The position numbers and the translations under genes were made by a program. Below are positions 18,229-26,422 of a stretch of 47,581 nt of DNA, in pieces. The DNA lies in NCBI GenBank assembly GCA_029940475.1, contig JAPYUT010000030.1, forward strand, positions 1 to 47,581. Reading direction: 5' to 3'. The notes under the pieces are model-generated. The model saw only the letters and a list, made by a program, of their open reading frames with translations, was not told the origin of the DNA and ran no database searches. Source of the DNA: Verrucomicrobiales bacterium (GTDB taxonomy: Bacteria; Verrucomicrobiota; Verrucomicrobiia; Verrucomicrobiales; DEV007). Positions within the stretch are counted from its first letter, which is position 1. Each line of letters opens with the position of its first letter.

Positions 18229-18732
18229 CTACTGCTCCTTTGAGCATACGAACTCATCTTCCGCCGACTGAATCTCGTCGCGCAATTTCGCCGCCTCCTC
18301 GAAATTCTCATCAGTGATGGCAATTTTCAGGCGATGTTTAAGTTCGGTAATCTGGTCGGTAAACTGCTTGGTTACCTTATAGCGGGTGGGCACCTTGCCG
18401 ACATGAAGGGTGCCTTTATGCATAGCCTTGACCAGGCTCTCCAAACCGCCGCCGAAGACATTGTAACAGTCACCGCACCCCAACCTGCCGTTCTTCTTGA
18501 ACTCAGACTGGGTGAACCCGCAGGCTTCACAGGTCAACTCGTCCCCCGGCAGGTTTACCTTCTCGTCCGAACCAAGTCCCAACAACAAATCGGCCAGGGC
18601 GAACCCGGTAGGATCCGTCACGCCCTTCTCCTTGGCACACCCGTCACAAAGATTCACCTTTTGCATCTGCCCATCGACAATCTGAGTGAGATAGACGGTG
18701 GCATGCTTGTCCTGGCAAACATCACAAATCAT
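18229..18732 (-). CDS. mcsA: McsA, zinc-binding activator of McsB
   Basis: 167 residues with four intact CxxC zinc pairs (C3/C6, C29/C32, C68/C71, C86/C89) and a C-terminal UVR domain (about 127-162, ENFEEAAKLRDEIQ). McsA binds and activates McsB and helps deliver substrates to ClpC. The gene opens the operon, and its stop lies 6 nt before the longest mcsB frame. In Bacillus the repressor gene ctsR precedes mcsA; here the next gene upstream on this strand is ilvE. No CtsR-type heptad repeat or CIRCE element was found in the 230-bp leader. No Shine-Dalgarno precedes the ATG. Confidence 0.93.
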   Translation of the reverse strand: MICDVCQDKHATVYLTQIVDGQMQKVNLCDGCAKEKGVTDPTGFALADLLLGLGSDEKVNLPGDELTCEACGFTQSEFKKNGRLGCGDCYNVFGGGLESLVKAMHKGTLHVGKVPTRYKVTKQFTDQITELKHRLKIAITDENFEEAAKLRDEIQSAEDEFVCSKEQ

Positions 18733-18964
18733 TATTAAAACCTACCCAGTCCAGCGACAGGCTCAACGGGAGAATCGGGATTTTTGGATTTATTGAACGT
18801 CATATCACCGCCAATTATCAGTGCTTGCCCGGCAATTCCGGTGAACAATGCCGATCCTCTGCTCACATCTTTGCCCCTGGCATGGAAAAAGCGTGCTGCC
18901 AACCTAGGCTACACACCTGCCATTGTCTGCTAATTGCAGAATAAATGTGCCCCGGGAAAAATCA

Positions 18965-19837
18965 CTAATCCCCAATTTCAACCCCTTCACTGCCGGCGTG
19001 CTCGCGGAAACACTTGATAAAGCGGGCAGTGATGGGACCAGGCTTACCGTCACCAATCGGACGCCGATCAAGTTCAACGGCGGCAATCACCTCGGCAGCG
19101 GTGCCGGTTAAAAAACACTCGTCAGCGGCATAGATGTCATACTTCGTAAGTTCAGCTTCCCGAAGTTCAATGCCGATCTCCCCGGCAATCTCAAAAATCA
19201 CATCACGGGTAATTCCCGGCAACGCCCCGGCAGAGGATGGCGGGGTGACAATCTTGCCATCCCGCACAACAAATATGTTATCACCGGTACATTCCGCAAT
19301 ATAACCCTGTGCGTTGAGCATTAACCCTTCCTCGGCATTGCCATGGATGGCCTCCACCTTGGCCATGACATTGTTCAGGTAATTCAACGATTTTACCGAA
19401 GGGCTCAAAGCATCGGGTGCCGGGCGCCGGCTCGAGCAGGTGATTAACTTCAAGCCCACCTGATATTTTTCCTCAGGATAAAGCGCGATCTTGTCGGCAA
19501 TGATTATCACCGAGGCTTTCTTGCAGGCAAAAGGATTAAGTCCCAAGCTTCCGACTCCGCGGGTAACAAGGAGCCGCACGTAGCCATCAACCAGTTCATT
19601 CCTGCGAATCGTGGCGCAAACTGCCGTCACTATTTCATCTTCGCTCATCCCTATTTCAAGCAGGATGGCCTTGGCTGAGATAAACAACCGCCGGATATGC
19701 TCCTGCAAACGGAACACGCGTCCGTTGTAAAAGCGGATACCCTCAAAAATACCGTCACCATAGAGCAGTCCGTGATCAAACACGGAGATCCTTGCATCCT
19801 GTTTTGCGAAATACTCGCCGTCGATGTATATATGCAT
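18965..19837 (-). CDS. ilvE: Branched-chain amino acid aminotransferase (class IV)
   Basis: A 290-residue PLP-dependent fold-type IV transaminase. The opening FDHGLLYGDGIFEGIRFY, the PLP lysine K149 in SVKSLNYLNN and the AECTGDNIF segment are typical of bacterial BCATs, which interconvert valine, leucine and isoleucine with their 2-oxo acids. D-amino-acid aminotransferase and 4-amino-4-deoxychorismate lyase share the fold; the EGIRFY and LNYLNN signatures favour BCAT. It lies 20 bp downstream of the ABC ATPase gene on the same strand, with no other ilv gene near. Confidence 0.9.
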   Translation of the reverse strand: MHIYIDGEYFAKQDARISVFDHGLLYGDGIFEGIRFYNGRVFRLQEHIRRLFISAKAILLEIGMSEDEIVTAVCATIRRNELVDGYVRLLVTRGVGSLGLNPFACKKASVIIIADKIALYPEEKYQVGLKLITCSSRRPAPDALSPSVKSLNYLNNVMAKVEAIHGNAEEGLMLNAQGYIAECTGDNIFVVRDGKIVTPPSSAGALPGITRDVIFEIAGEIGIELREAELTKYDIYAADECFLTGTAAEVIAAVELDRRPIGDGKPGPITARFIKCFREHAGSEGVEIGD

Positions 19838-19857
19838 GGTGCGGTTGGGTCGAGGCT

Positions 19858-20610
19858 TTAGCCGACAATTCGTCCATCGGTAAGTTCCAGTTGTCGATCA
19901 CCGAGAGCGGCTAATGTGGAATCGTGAGTGACAACGATCAACGTTTTTTTGGTCTCGCGGGCAATCTCCAGTAATGTCCCCATAACACCACTGCCGGTCA
20001 CCGAGTCAAGGTTCCCGGTTGGCTCATCGGCAAAGAGGATTTCCGGATCATTCACCAGAGAACGGGCTATGGCAACCCGCTGCTGCTCGCCACCCGAGAG
20101 TTCGGTTGGCCGGTGATGCCGACGATCCCCCAGCCCAACCCGCTCAAGCAGAGCCGTAGCGTGCTGCCTCTGGCAGCAACCGGCTATCATCGCCGGCAGA
20201 CAAACATTCTCAAGGGCACTCAAGTCAGGCAACAGGCAATAGTGCTGGAACACATAACCTACTTGTACATTGCGCAATTGGGCTTGATGACGTCTTTTCA
20301 GGTCGTAGAGAGATCTCTCCGCGCATTCCCCTTCACCTTTCATAAATACCTCGCCCGAGTCGGGACGTTCGAGCCCCGCCAGAATATACAGCAAGGTGGT
20401 TTTCCCGGCACCTGAAGCTCCTCTCAAAAACAGCAACTCGGAACGGGCAACTTCCAAATCAACCCCCCTTAGAACTTCAACTCTCGCCGCTCCCATGGGG
20501 AAGTTCCGGTGGAGATTCACCGCTTTAAGCACCGGTTGCGCCAATCCTTGCGGAGAAACAACCGGCCCGGTGGGAGCAGAAGAAACAGACATCCTCCAAT
20601 CAACCCGCAC
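19858..20610 (-). CDS. LolD-like ABC transporter ATP-binding protein
   Basis: 250 residues. Walker A is GASGAGKT (64-71), the signature is [15 protein letters not shown], and Walker B runs into the DEPTGNLDS extension typical of the LolD/MacB/FtsE (MacB-type) ATPases. It should power a membrane protein that extracts lipoproteins or acts mechanically on the envelope. No LolC/MacB-type permease gene is adjacent on either side, which is unusual. The frame begins at GTG 20610; ATG 20592 is also possible but its GGAGG is only 1 nt away. The first ~28 residues are low-complexity and precede the conserved start. Confidence 0.88.
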   Translation of the reverse strand: MRVDWRMSVSSAPTGPVVSPQGLAQPVLKAVNLHRNFPMGAARVEVLRGVDLEVARSELLFLRGASGAGKTTLLYILAGLERPDSGEVFMKGEGECAERSLYDLKRRHQAQLRNVQVGYVFQHYCLLPDLSALENVCLPAMIAGCCQRQHATALLERVGLGDRRHHRPTELSGGEQQRVAIARSLVNDPEILFADEPTGNLDSVTGSGVMGTLLEIARETKKTLIVVTHDSTLAALGDRQLELTDGRIVG

Positions 20611-20809
20611 AACCGCTCAGGTCAAGGGCAGGCAATTGCGCCTCAAACCTGATGTACTATGGCTTGAAAAAGATTGGGAACCCGCATTTTAAGCACATGT
20701 TACCGTAAACCGGGAGAACCAGCTCATGCCTGTCCCCGCAATTTTGGCCATGCTGCTGGCAATATCGCGAGCGTCACCGGCATATTGACAGGGGCTGCCG
20801 TTCAATTAA

Positions 20810-21277
20810 TCAGCCTCTTATGGCAATCCGGCGAAGTGCCTCGTAGGTCCCGATGCCCACTGCAGTTGCGAGGTTAATGCTGCGGACATCCTTCTCCATC
20901 GGAATTGTCACGCAACTCTCGGCATTCTCCGCAAGCAGGCTTTCCGGAAGCCCCCTGGTTTCGCGACCGAAAACCAGATAATCCCCCCGCGCATAATCAA
21001 CATCCCAATAATCACGTTGCACCTTGGTCGTGAAAAACCAGAACCTGGCCCCGGCGGCGGCATCCGAAAACAATGCCGCAAAAGAAGACCAGACTTTCAT
21101 GTCGACCCGGTCCCAATAATCGAGCCCGGCGCGACGAAGGTGTTTCTCATCGAGTTCAAAGCCGAGAGGTTCCACCAGGTGAAGTCGTGCGCCTGCCGCC
21201 AGGCACAACCTGCCGACATTACCGGTATTCTGGGGAATTTCCGGCGCGACCAGCACCACGTTCAGGGACGGGCACAT
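20810..21277 (-). CDS. trmL: tRNA (cytidine/uridine-34 2'-O)-methyltransferase TrmL
   Basis: 155 residues, the standard TrmL (YibK) length. The SPOUT knot motifs are clear: PQNTGNVGRLCLAAGA near the start, LVFGRETRGLPESLL in the middle and SINLATAVGIGTYEALRR at the end, which together bind S-adenosylmethionine. The enzyme methylates the wobble ribose of tRNA-Leu isoacceptors. The larger SpoU/TrmH proteins share the knot, but this minimal size and the N-terminal NVVLVAPEIPQNTGN motif fit TrmL. It sits 54 bp downstream of rpmA on the same strand. Confidence 0.93.
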   Translation of the reverse strand: MCPSLNVVLVAPEIPQNTGNVGRLCLAAGARLHLVEPLGFELDEKHLRRAGLDYWDRVDMKVWSSFAALFSDAAAGARFWFFTTKVQRDYWDVDYARGDYLVFGRETRGLPESLLAENAESCVTIPMEKDVRSINLATAVGIGTYEALRRIAIRG

Positions 21278-21331
21278 GGAATTTACAGAGAAATTGCAGT
21301 CCTCTCCCGCAGAGCGGACAACTGCGAGGGG

Positions 21332-21589
21332 CTAGACTCCGACAGCAACAGGATCAACGTTCACTCGCCGCCCGTCCTGGTCAAAACGGACATTGCCCTC
21401 AACCAGAGAGTAGATCGTGTAGTCCTTACCCAACCCGACATTGCTACCCGGTCGCCACTTGGTTCCACACTGGCGCAGGATAATATTTCCCGGGATAACA
21501 TGCTCACCGCCGAATTTCTTCACTCCCCGCCGCTTTGAATTACTGTCACGCCCGTTCTTGACGCTTCCCTGACCTTTCTTATGTGCCAT
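21332..21589 (-). CDS. rpmA: Large-subunit ribosomal protein bL27
   Basis: An 85-residue protein that reaches the peptidyl-transferase centre of the 50S subunit with its N-terminal tail. The sequence [19 protein letters not shown] is the bL27 start; there is no Firmicute-type cleavable extension before it. [15 protein letters not shown] and the [14 protein letters not shown] strand are diagnostic. It follows rplU by 29 bp in the standard rplU-rpmA operon. Confidence 0.98.
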   Translation of the reverse strand: MAHKKGQGSVKNGRDSNSKRRGVKKFGGEHVIPGNIILRQCGTKWRPGSNVGLGKDYTIYSLVEGNVRFDQDGRRVNVDPVAVGV

Positions 21590-21618
21590 GTCTGAGTAAT
21601 GTTAAGGTTAAGATCCAA

Positions 21619-21933
21619 TCAGGCGCTAATGCCGGTGATTGCCAGTCGGGTAAGCGGCTGACGATGCCCCTTGGTTTTGTGATGTCCTTTACGGCGCTTA
21701 AACTTGAATGCCGTGACCTTCCCTGCACGAACCTGATCAACAACCTGTGCGGTAATGCTTGCCCCGCTGACCACCGGATCTCCGAACTTCACGCCACCAT
21801 CACCAGAATAAAAAAGAACATCCTCAAAAGTTGCGGATGCCCCGATCTCAAGATCCAGTTTCTCAACATCAATCTTGTCACCCTCGGCAACTTTATACTG
21901 CTTGCCACCGGTTTTAAAAATCGCGTAAGCCAT
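21619..21933 (-). CDS. rplU: Large-subunit ribosomal protein bL21
   Basis: From the ATG at 21933 the protein is 104 residues, the usual size, beginning MAYAIFKTGGKQYKV and ending in the conserved KFKRRKGHHKTKGHRQ basic segment with an LTRLAITGI tail. The frame stays open for another 44 codons upstream to 22065, but that region matches no bL21 and is better read as leader. The protein binds 23S rRNA in the 50S subunit. It is the first gene of rplU-rpmA. Confidence 0.97.
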   Translation of the reverse strand: MAYAIFKTGGKQYKVAEGDKIDVEKLDLEIGASATFEDVLFYSGDGGVKFGDPVVSGASITAQVVDQVRAGKVTAFKFKRRKGHHKTKGHRQPLTRLAITGISA

Positions 21934-22249
21934 TTTGTCTAAGGTAATATGAATGCGGTTGATGTAATCCCGTGCCGCCAGGGATGAGGGGCGGGAAAAC
22001 TCCCACAAATCAAGAGTTCCGGCAAGCCCTTTTTTCCCGGGGCTCATTACTGTAACCCTTTGCAATCATTGAGCTCTGTCCAATACCCGGAAAAACGGAT
22101 ATACGACAAAATGGGAAAACCATCCACCCCGGCAGCGACTCTGCCCATCCCTTGCCTTAATAAAAAAGCAAACAACATCCTGAATTCGCTAAAATTGATA
22201 CAAATGGGATGAAAATTGATGAGATCGATCATATCTATCCGCAACCAAT
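21934..22249. promoter_or_regulatory. Divergent intergenic region between rplU and the LysR gene
   Basis: About 316 bp carrying the rplU leader to the left and the LysR gene start to the right. An inverted repeat ATGA-N6-TCAT (22219-22232), centred on a GATCGATC-like core 18 bp before the LysR start codon, is a possible self-regulatory site. It is short enough to be chance. No strong -35/-10 pair was found. Nothing else is seen. Confidence 0.3.
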
Positions 22250-23143
22250 ATGTCTCCTCCTAATGTCCACCACCTTGAGCTTTTCTACTATGTGGCAACC
22301 TTTGGCGGAATCACCCCGGCTGTCCGCAAGATGCCCTATGGCATCCAGCAACCGGCGGTATCAAGCCAAATGCTGCAACTCGAACGCGAGCTTGGCGTCA
22401 AGCTCTTCAACCGCCGACCCTTTGCACTGACGCCGGCAGGCAGCGAACTTCACACTTTTATCTCCAGCTTCTTTTCCGGGTTGCCTAACATTGCAGCTCA
22501 ACTGCGCGGTGAGGAAAGTGCTCACCTGAGATTAGCCGCCTCCGGCACCGTGCTCGCCAATCATATCCCCGATGTCCTTGAAAAAATCCGCCGTAGGCAG
22601 CCCAATCTCCGCCTGACGCTGCAGGAAGCGGTAAAGCCTTCCGACATCGAATTGCTACTGGCCAATCAAGAGATTGATTTCGCAATCTCTACACTGCAAA
22701 AATCAATGCCGGCGGCGATCAAGACCATTGAGTTGCTCCGCCTGCCACTAATACTGATTACCCCGGAAAGCAACACCGTGAAAGGGTTCTCGGCGATTGC
22801 CAAGGATTCCGAAGGAACAATCGACAAGCCGCTGATTTCACTTTCCTCAGAGCATGAAATTAACCGCATTTTCCATGATGAACTGGTAAAGCGAAAACTG
22901 GTATGGGCCCCGAAAGTGGAGGTGACCTCACTCGAACTGGTGACAAAATACACCCACTGTGGATATGGCTACGGTCTAACTATTGATGCGCCAGGTGTCA
23001 AAATCCCCGCAGGTCTGCGCAAGATAGCACTGCCCCGATTCCCTCCGCTGCGTCTTGGCCTCATGTTTCAGGGAAAACTTAAACCCATCGCCGAGCTTTT
23101 CGCGCTGGCAGCCGTAACTTACGCGAAAAAACTCAAGATCTGA
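22250..23143 (+). CDS. LysR family transcriptional regulator
   Basis: 297 residues. Residues ~5-65 form the winged helix-turn-helix: VHHLELFYYVATFGGI, then QQPAVSSQMLQLERELG and LFNRRPFALTPAG. Residues ~90-290 form the periplasmic-binding-protein-like effector domain. Most LysR regulators control a divergent gene; here the divergent partner is rplU-rpmA, an implausible target, and the downstream HAD gene on the same strand is 19 bp away and may be co-transcribed. The effector cannot be deduced. The recognition helix motif PYGIQQPAVSSQM is slightly unusual in having a proline before the helix. Confidence 0.92.
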   Translation: MSPPNVHHLELFYYVATFGGITPAVRKMPYGIQQPAVSSQMLQLERELGVKLFNRRPFALTPAGSELHTFISSFFSGLPNIAAQLRGEESAHLRLAASGTVLANHIPDVLEKIRRRQPNLRLTLQEAVKPSDIELLLANQEIDFAISTLQKSMPAAIKTIELLRLPLILITPESNTVKGFSAIAKDSEGTIDKPLISLSSEHEINRIFHDELVKRKLVWAPKVEVTSLELVTKYTHCGYGYGLTIDAPGVKIPAGLRKIALPRFPPLRLGLMFQGKLKPIAELFALAAVTYAKKLKI

Positions 23144-23162
23144 CTCCTCATCATTACCAACC

Positions 23163-23810
23163 ATGCACCAGGCCATTATTTTCGACTTCGACGGACTCAT
23201 CGTTGATACGGAAACCGTCATATATGAAAGCTGGAATGAAGTCTATTGCAGCCATGGGGAATCGCTCGAATTGGAGACCTACAAGCAATGCGTGGGTAGT
23301 GATTTCGGGCAATTCAATCCCGAAACCGAACTGGAACACCGCACGGGAAAGACATTTGACTGGCCAACCATTAATACTGGTCGGGAAGAATTAATACGGC
23401 AGCGCCTGGCAACCCAGGATACCCGCCCCGGCGTGAGAGAATTCATCGAAAATGCACGGGCCAAAGGGCTTAAACTCGCAGTTGCATCAAGCTCCTCACG
23501 AACCTGGGTTGCAGGCTGGCTGGAAAAGCTCGATATCCTGAAACACTTCAGTGCCCTGCGCAATCGTGATGACGTTGAGCGGATTAAGCCACATCCCGAC
23601 CTGTTCCTTGCTGCAGCCTCAGCACTCGATATTCCACCCGGCGATTCCCTGGTCATGGAAGATTCCGAGAATGGACTGCGAGCGGCAAAAGCTGCTGGAA
23701 TACCATGCGTCATTGTAACCAATCCAGTGACGGCGGGCGGTCAGTTCAATGGTGCCCTGCTTGAGGCAGGATGCTTCACCGCGCGCTGTATCAGGGATTT
23801 GGTCGACTGA
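23163..23810 (+). CDS. HAD superfamily phosphatase / beta-phosphoglucomutase-like
   Basis: 215 residues with all four HAD motifs: DFDGLIVDTE (nucleophile and acid aspartates), SSSSR (motif II), K in IKPHPDLFL (motif III) and MEDSENGLRAAKAAG (motif IV). The helical cap after motif I is of the C1 type found in beta-phosphoglucomutases and small-molecule sugar phosphatases such as YcjU and HxpB. It acts in the cytoplasm on a phosphorylated metabolite, probably a sugar phosphate. It follows the LysR gene by 19 bp and may form a two-gene unit with it. The exact substrate cannot be read from sequence. Confidence 0.9.
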   Translation: MHQAIIFDFDGLIVDTETVIYESWNEVYCSHGESLELETYKQCVGSDFGQFNPETELEHRTGKTFDWPTINTGREELIRQRLATQDTRPGVREFIENARAKGLKLAVASSSSRTWVAGWLEKLDILKHFSALRNRDDVERIKPHPDLFLAAASALDIPPGDSLVMEDSENGLRAAKAAGIPCVIVTNPVTAGGQFNGALLEAGCFTARCIRDLVD

Positions 23811-23878
23811 CCGGGAATCTGCGCCGGATCGCAACCATTATCACCCATGGCATTGTATCGCTGAGGCCGGGGGCGCAA

Positions 23879-26233
23879 TTACAATCCGCCGGGGTTAACG
23901 GAATGATACTTCCCGGTGCCCGGGTTCTCCACCTGCAATGACTTGCCGTTGGGCCAGACCACCTCAAGCCGCTGCACCTTGGTCAACTGCCCCAGGCCGA
24001 AATGAACGGTGGCCGGATGCTGTGCGGTAAATGAATCACCGGTAACAAGCTGCCGCGACCATGTCCGATTGCCTGCAAAAATCCTGACCAATGCCCCGTT
24101 GGCAGGTAGGCCGGGATGATCCAGGAGATGGAACCCGATCCAGTTACCACCACCCTTTATTTGGTTATGCAGGACATGGAGGCGTTGGTGGCGAGCCTTG
24201 GCATCATACTCAACGACCAGCAGGTCGGGACGCCCGTCAACATCCAGATCAGCCCCCACCACAGCCCGGGCATCAAATTCCTGGGCGGCAGCCAACAAAA
24301 AAGCAAGATTATGAAAGCCTTCACCCTGCCTGTTGAGAAAAAGATTATTATGCTCAAATCCATTCCATGAGAAATCCGTCCCGAGTCCGCCGAGGATTCC
24401 TGAATACATGGCCTGTAGTTCCGGATCCGGATTGGATGACCCGGTATAAACATCATGGCACCAGAACCGGGTGCAGTAGTCGCGACTGGAATTGCCACTG
24501 AGGTGACCGTTGGCGACATAAAGATCCCGGTCACCATCATTATCAAAATCAGCTGAAGTACAACCCCACGCCCACCCTGAGCGCGCCATGTCATTGCGGT
24601 AATCCGGTTGCCGGAAAACATCTTTTGACCTCAGGAACATGCGATTGCCAAAGGTCATTGGGCCCCGCATGGCATCATGTTTTTCATATCCCTTGCGGCC
24701 AAGCCCCAGTCGATCAAGCCTGCGGGCAGTGGTGGAACTCATGCCCACCATGTAAATATCCTGCTTCCCATCCCCGTTGAAATCATCCAGCACGTGGGAC
24801 ATTCCAAAGCCGTGCCTCTGCGCAATCCACTCGGAAGTCACGTCAGTGAACTTCCCCTTGCCGTCATTGCGGAAAATATCGACGCCGGAGAAATCACAGA
24901 CCACTACAAGGTCAAGGTCCACATCACCATCAAGATCGGCAAACGAGGCACTGAAAGTGCGGCGTAACCGCTTGGCGGATAATCCTGCAGCAACAGTACC
25001 ATCGCGGAACCCCCCATTACCATTGTTCAACAGCAAATAGTCCGGATAGCCATCATTGGCATTGTAGTAGGGAGTTGGCATGGAACCGCGCTCATAGGGT
25101 TGTTTCCATTGCCCAAGGAAAAGGTCCAAATCACCATCACCGTCCACATCCCCCGCTGACAACGCATGGAGATACTCAAGCGGCACACCGAAAGCAACCC
25201 TTGGCTTTACCTTAAAGCCTCCACCAGGACCTCCCTCCCAGATCTGCAACAAGCTGCCTTTTTGCCCCGATGAGACAAAATCCGCAAACCCGTCGCCGGT
25301 AAAGTCCGCAAGGATCCCTGCCTCGCCAAGGGGAGTAACCGGTTCAGCAAGAAAATCGCCGCCAACAAATCCATCCTTTCCCCTGTTCCAGTAGACCAGG
25401 TTGCAACCGGCAAGGACCATCTCCGGCAAACCGTCACGGTTAAGGTCGTGCACCAGTATCGGGCTCACGCGGGGATAACGTGCGGGATCAATCTCCCGGG
25501 GATCGAGACGCAACCATTCCATGAAGAGGGAGTTGCCTTTGTTTTCTGTCACGGAAGCGTTTCTCACCTTGATGACCTCCGCCACGGGAGACCTCTCATT
25601 CTTGCGCAAGGCCCGCCAGATGACTTCCAGTTCCCCCTTGATAATCGAGCGCCTCTTAAGGTGAGCGTTGTCAGCATGTACCTCAAAGGAAACAATGGAT
25701 TGCGACTTGCCAGCGGCAACTCCAGCCTGAAATTGAGTGTGATGCCATTCAGTCTGCACAATCCTCCAGCCCGCCTGCCTGATGGCAGCGAGCTCGCCCT
25801 GAAAAGACGTCCGGTCAAGTGTCCGTGAATTACCGCTTAATTGAGCCTGTCGAATACCCGGGATGCCCAGGTCGAGTTGCCCCCATGGGCTCCTGCTCCT
25901 GACCTCCAGACTGCTGAAAGGAAATCCAGCAAGAACCTCAAAGGGTTTGCCCTGGCGCAGGCGATCCCATAAAAGGACGAAAGGGTTCTCGTGGATCTGC
26001 GCCATGGTTTCATTGCGAAAAACCGTCCTGTCCAGTTGCAACTGCCCTTCACGCAGCCTCCTGATGGAGGCCTGCATGGTTCCTGTAATCTCTTGGCCCT
26101 CACCACTATTGGTATCCGCCGGCGGGGCCCTCAGCTCTTTCGGGTCCTCAGCGGCCTGTGCCAATGCCAAGGATAAGGCGGTTAGCCCGTGAACCACGCC
26201 TTGTATGGCTTTAGCTTGTGTTTGCGCCAACAC
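23879..26233 (-). CDS. Exported FG-GAP/VCBS repeat protein with C-terminal ASPIC/UnbV domain (CRTAC1-type)
   Basis: 784 residues from a GTG start. A hydrophobic segment (10-28) serves as signal peptide. Residues ~45-240 form an N-terminal domain I do not recognise; its alternating strand/helix pattern resembles an NTF2-like fold. Seven calcium-binding FG-GAP loops follow, for example DLNRDGLPEM, DFTGDGFADF, DVDGDGDLDLFLG, DFNGDGKQDI and DFDNDGDRDLYVANG, consistent with a beta-propeller. The C-terminal ~85 residues match ASPIC/UnbV (NGALVRIFAG, HFGLGQ, VVWPNGK). Extracellular or periplasmic; function unknown. It is divergent from carB. Confidence 0.9.
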   Translation of the reverse strand: MLAQTQAKAIQGVVHGLTALSLALAQAAEDPKELRAPPADTNSGEGQEITGTMQASIRRLREGQLQLDRTVFRNETMAQIHENPFVLLWDRLRQGKPFEVLAGFPFSSLEVRSRSPWGQLDLGIPGIRQAQLSGNSRTLDRTSFQGELAAIRQAGWRIVQTEWHHTQFQAGVAAGKSQSIVSFEVHADNAHLKRRSIIKGELEVIWRALRKNERSPVAEVIKVRNASVTENKGNSLFMEWLRLDPREIDPARYPRVSPILVHDLNRDGLPEMVLAGCNLVYWNRGKDGFVGGDFLAEPVTPLGEAGILADFTGDGFADFVSSGQKGSLLQIWEGGPGGGFKVKPRVAFGVPLEYLHALSAGDVDGDGDLDLFLGQWKQPYERGSMPTPYYNANDGYPDYLLLNNGNGGFRDGTVAAGLSAKRLRRTFSASFADLDGDVDLDLVVVCDFSGVDIFRNDGKGKFTDVTSEWIAQRHGFGMSHVLDDFNGDGKQDIYMVGMSSTTARRLDRLGLGRKGYEKHDAMRGPMTFGNRMFLRSKDVFRQPDYRNDMARSGWAWGCTSADFDNDGDRDLYVANGHLSGNSSRDYCTRFWCHDVYTGSSNPDPELQAMYSGILGGLGTDFSWNGFEHNNLFLNRQGEGFHNLAFLLAAAQEFDARAVVGADLDVDGRPDLLVVEYDAKARHQRLHVLHNQIKGGGNWIGFHLLDHPGLPANGALVRIFAGNRTWSRQLVTGDSFTAQHPATVHFGLGQLTKVQRLEVVWPNGKSLQVENPGTGKYHSVNPGGL

Positions 26234-26422
26234 TAAAACCCATCATATCAACGCAAAATAAACGATCAACTATAATAGAACGCTCAGAGAAAAAACCTTT
26301 TTCCCGGCTTTCCCCGCCCGCCGGCGGAAACCACCCCCCCGAACAATCACGGTAAAGCACCTACATCTCTTGAATCCTCCCTTTACAAGCAGTCCGTGCG
26401 ATGGCAACAAAGGAGCCGACGC

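Noticed and set aside
18733..18964. Possible CtsR or CIRCE operator before mcsA
   Set aside because: No tandem GGTCAAA-type heptads and no TTAGCACTC inverted repeat were found in the leader.
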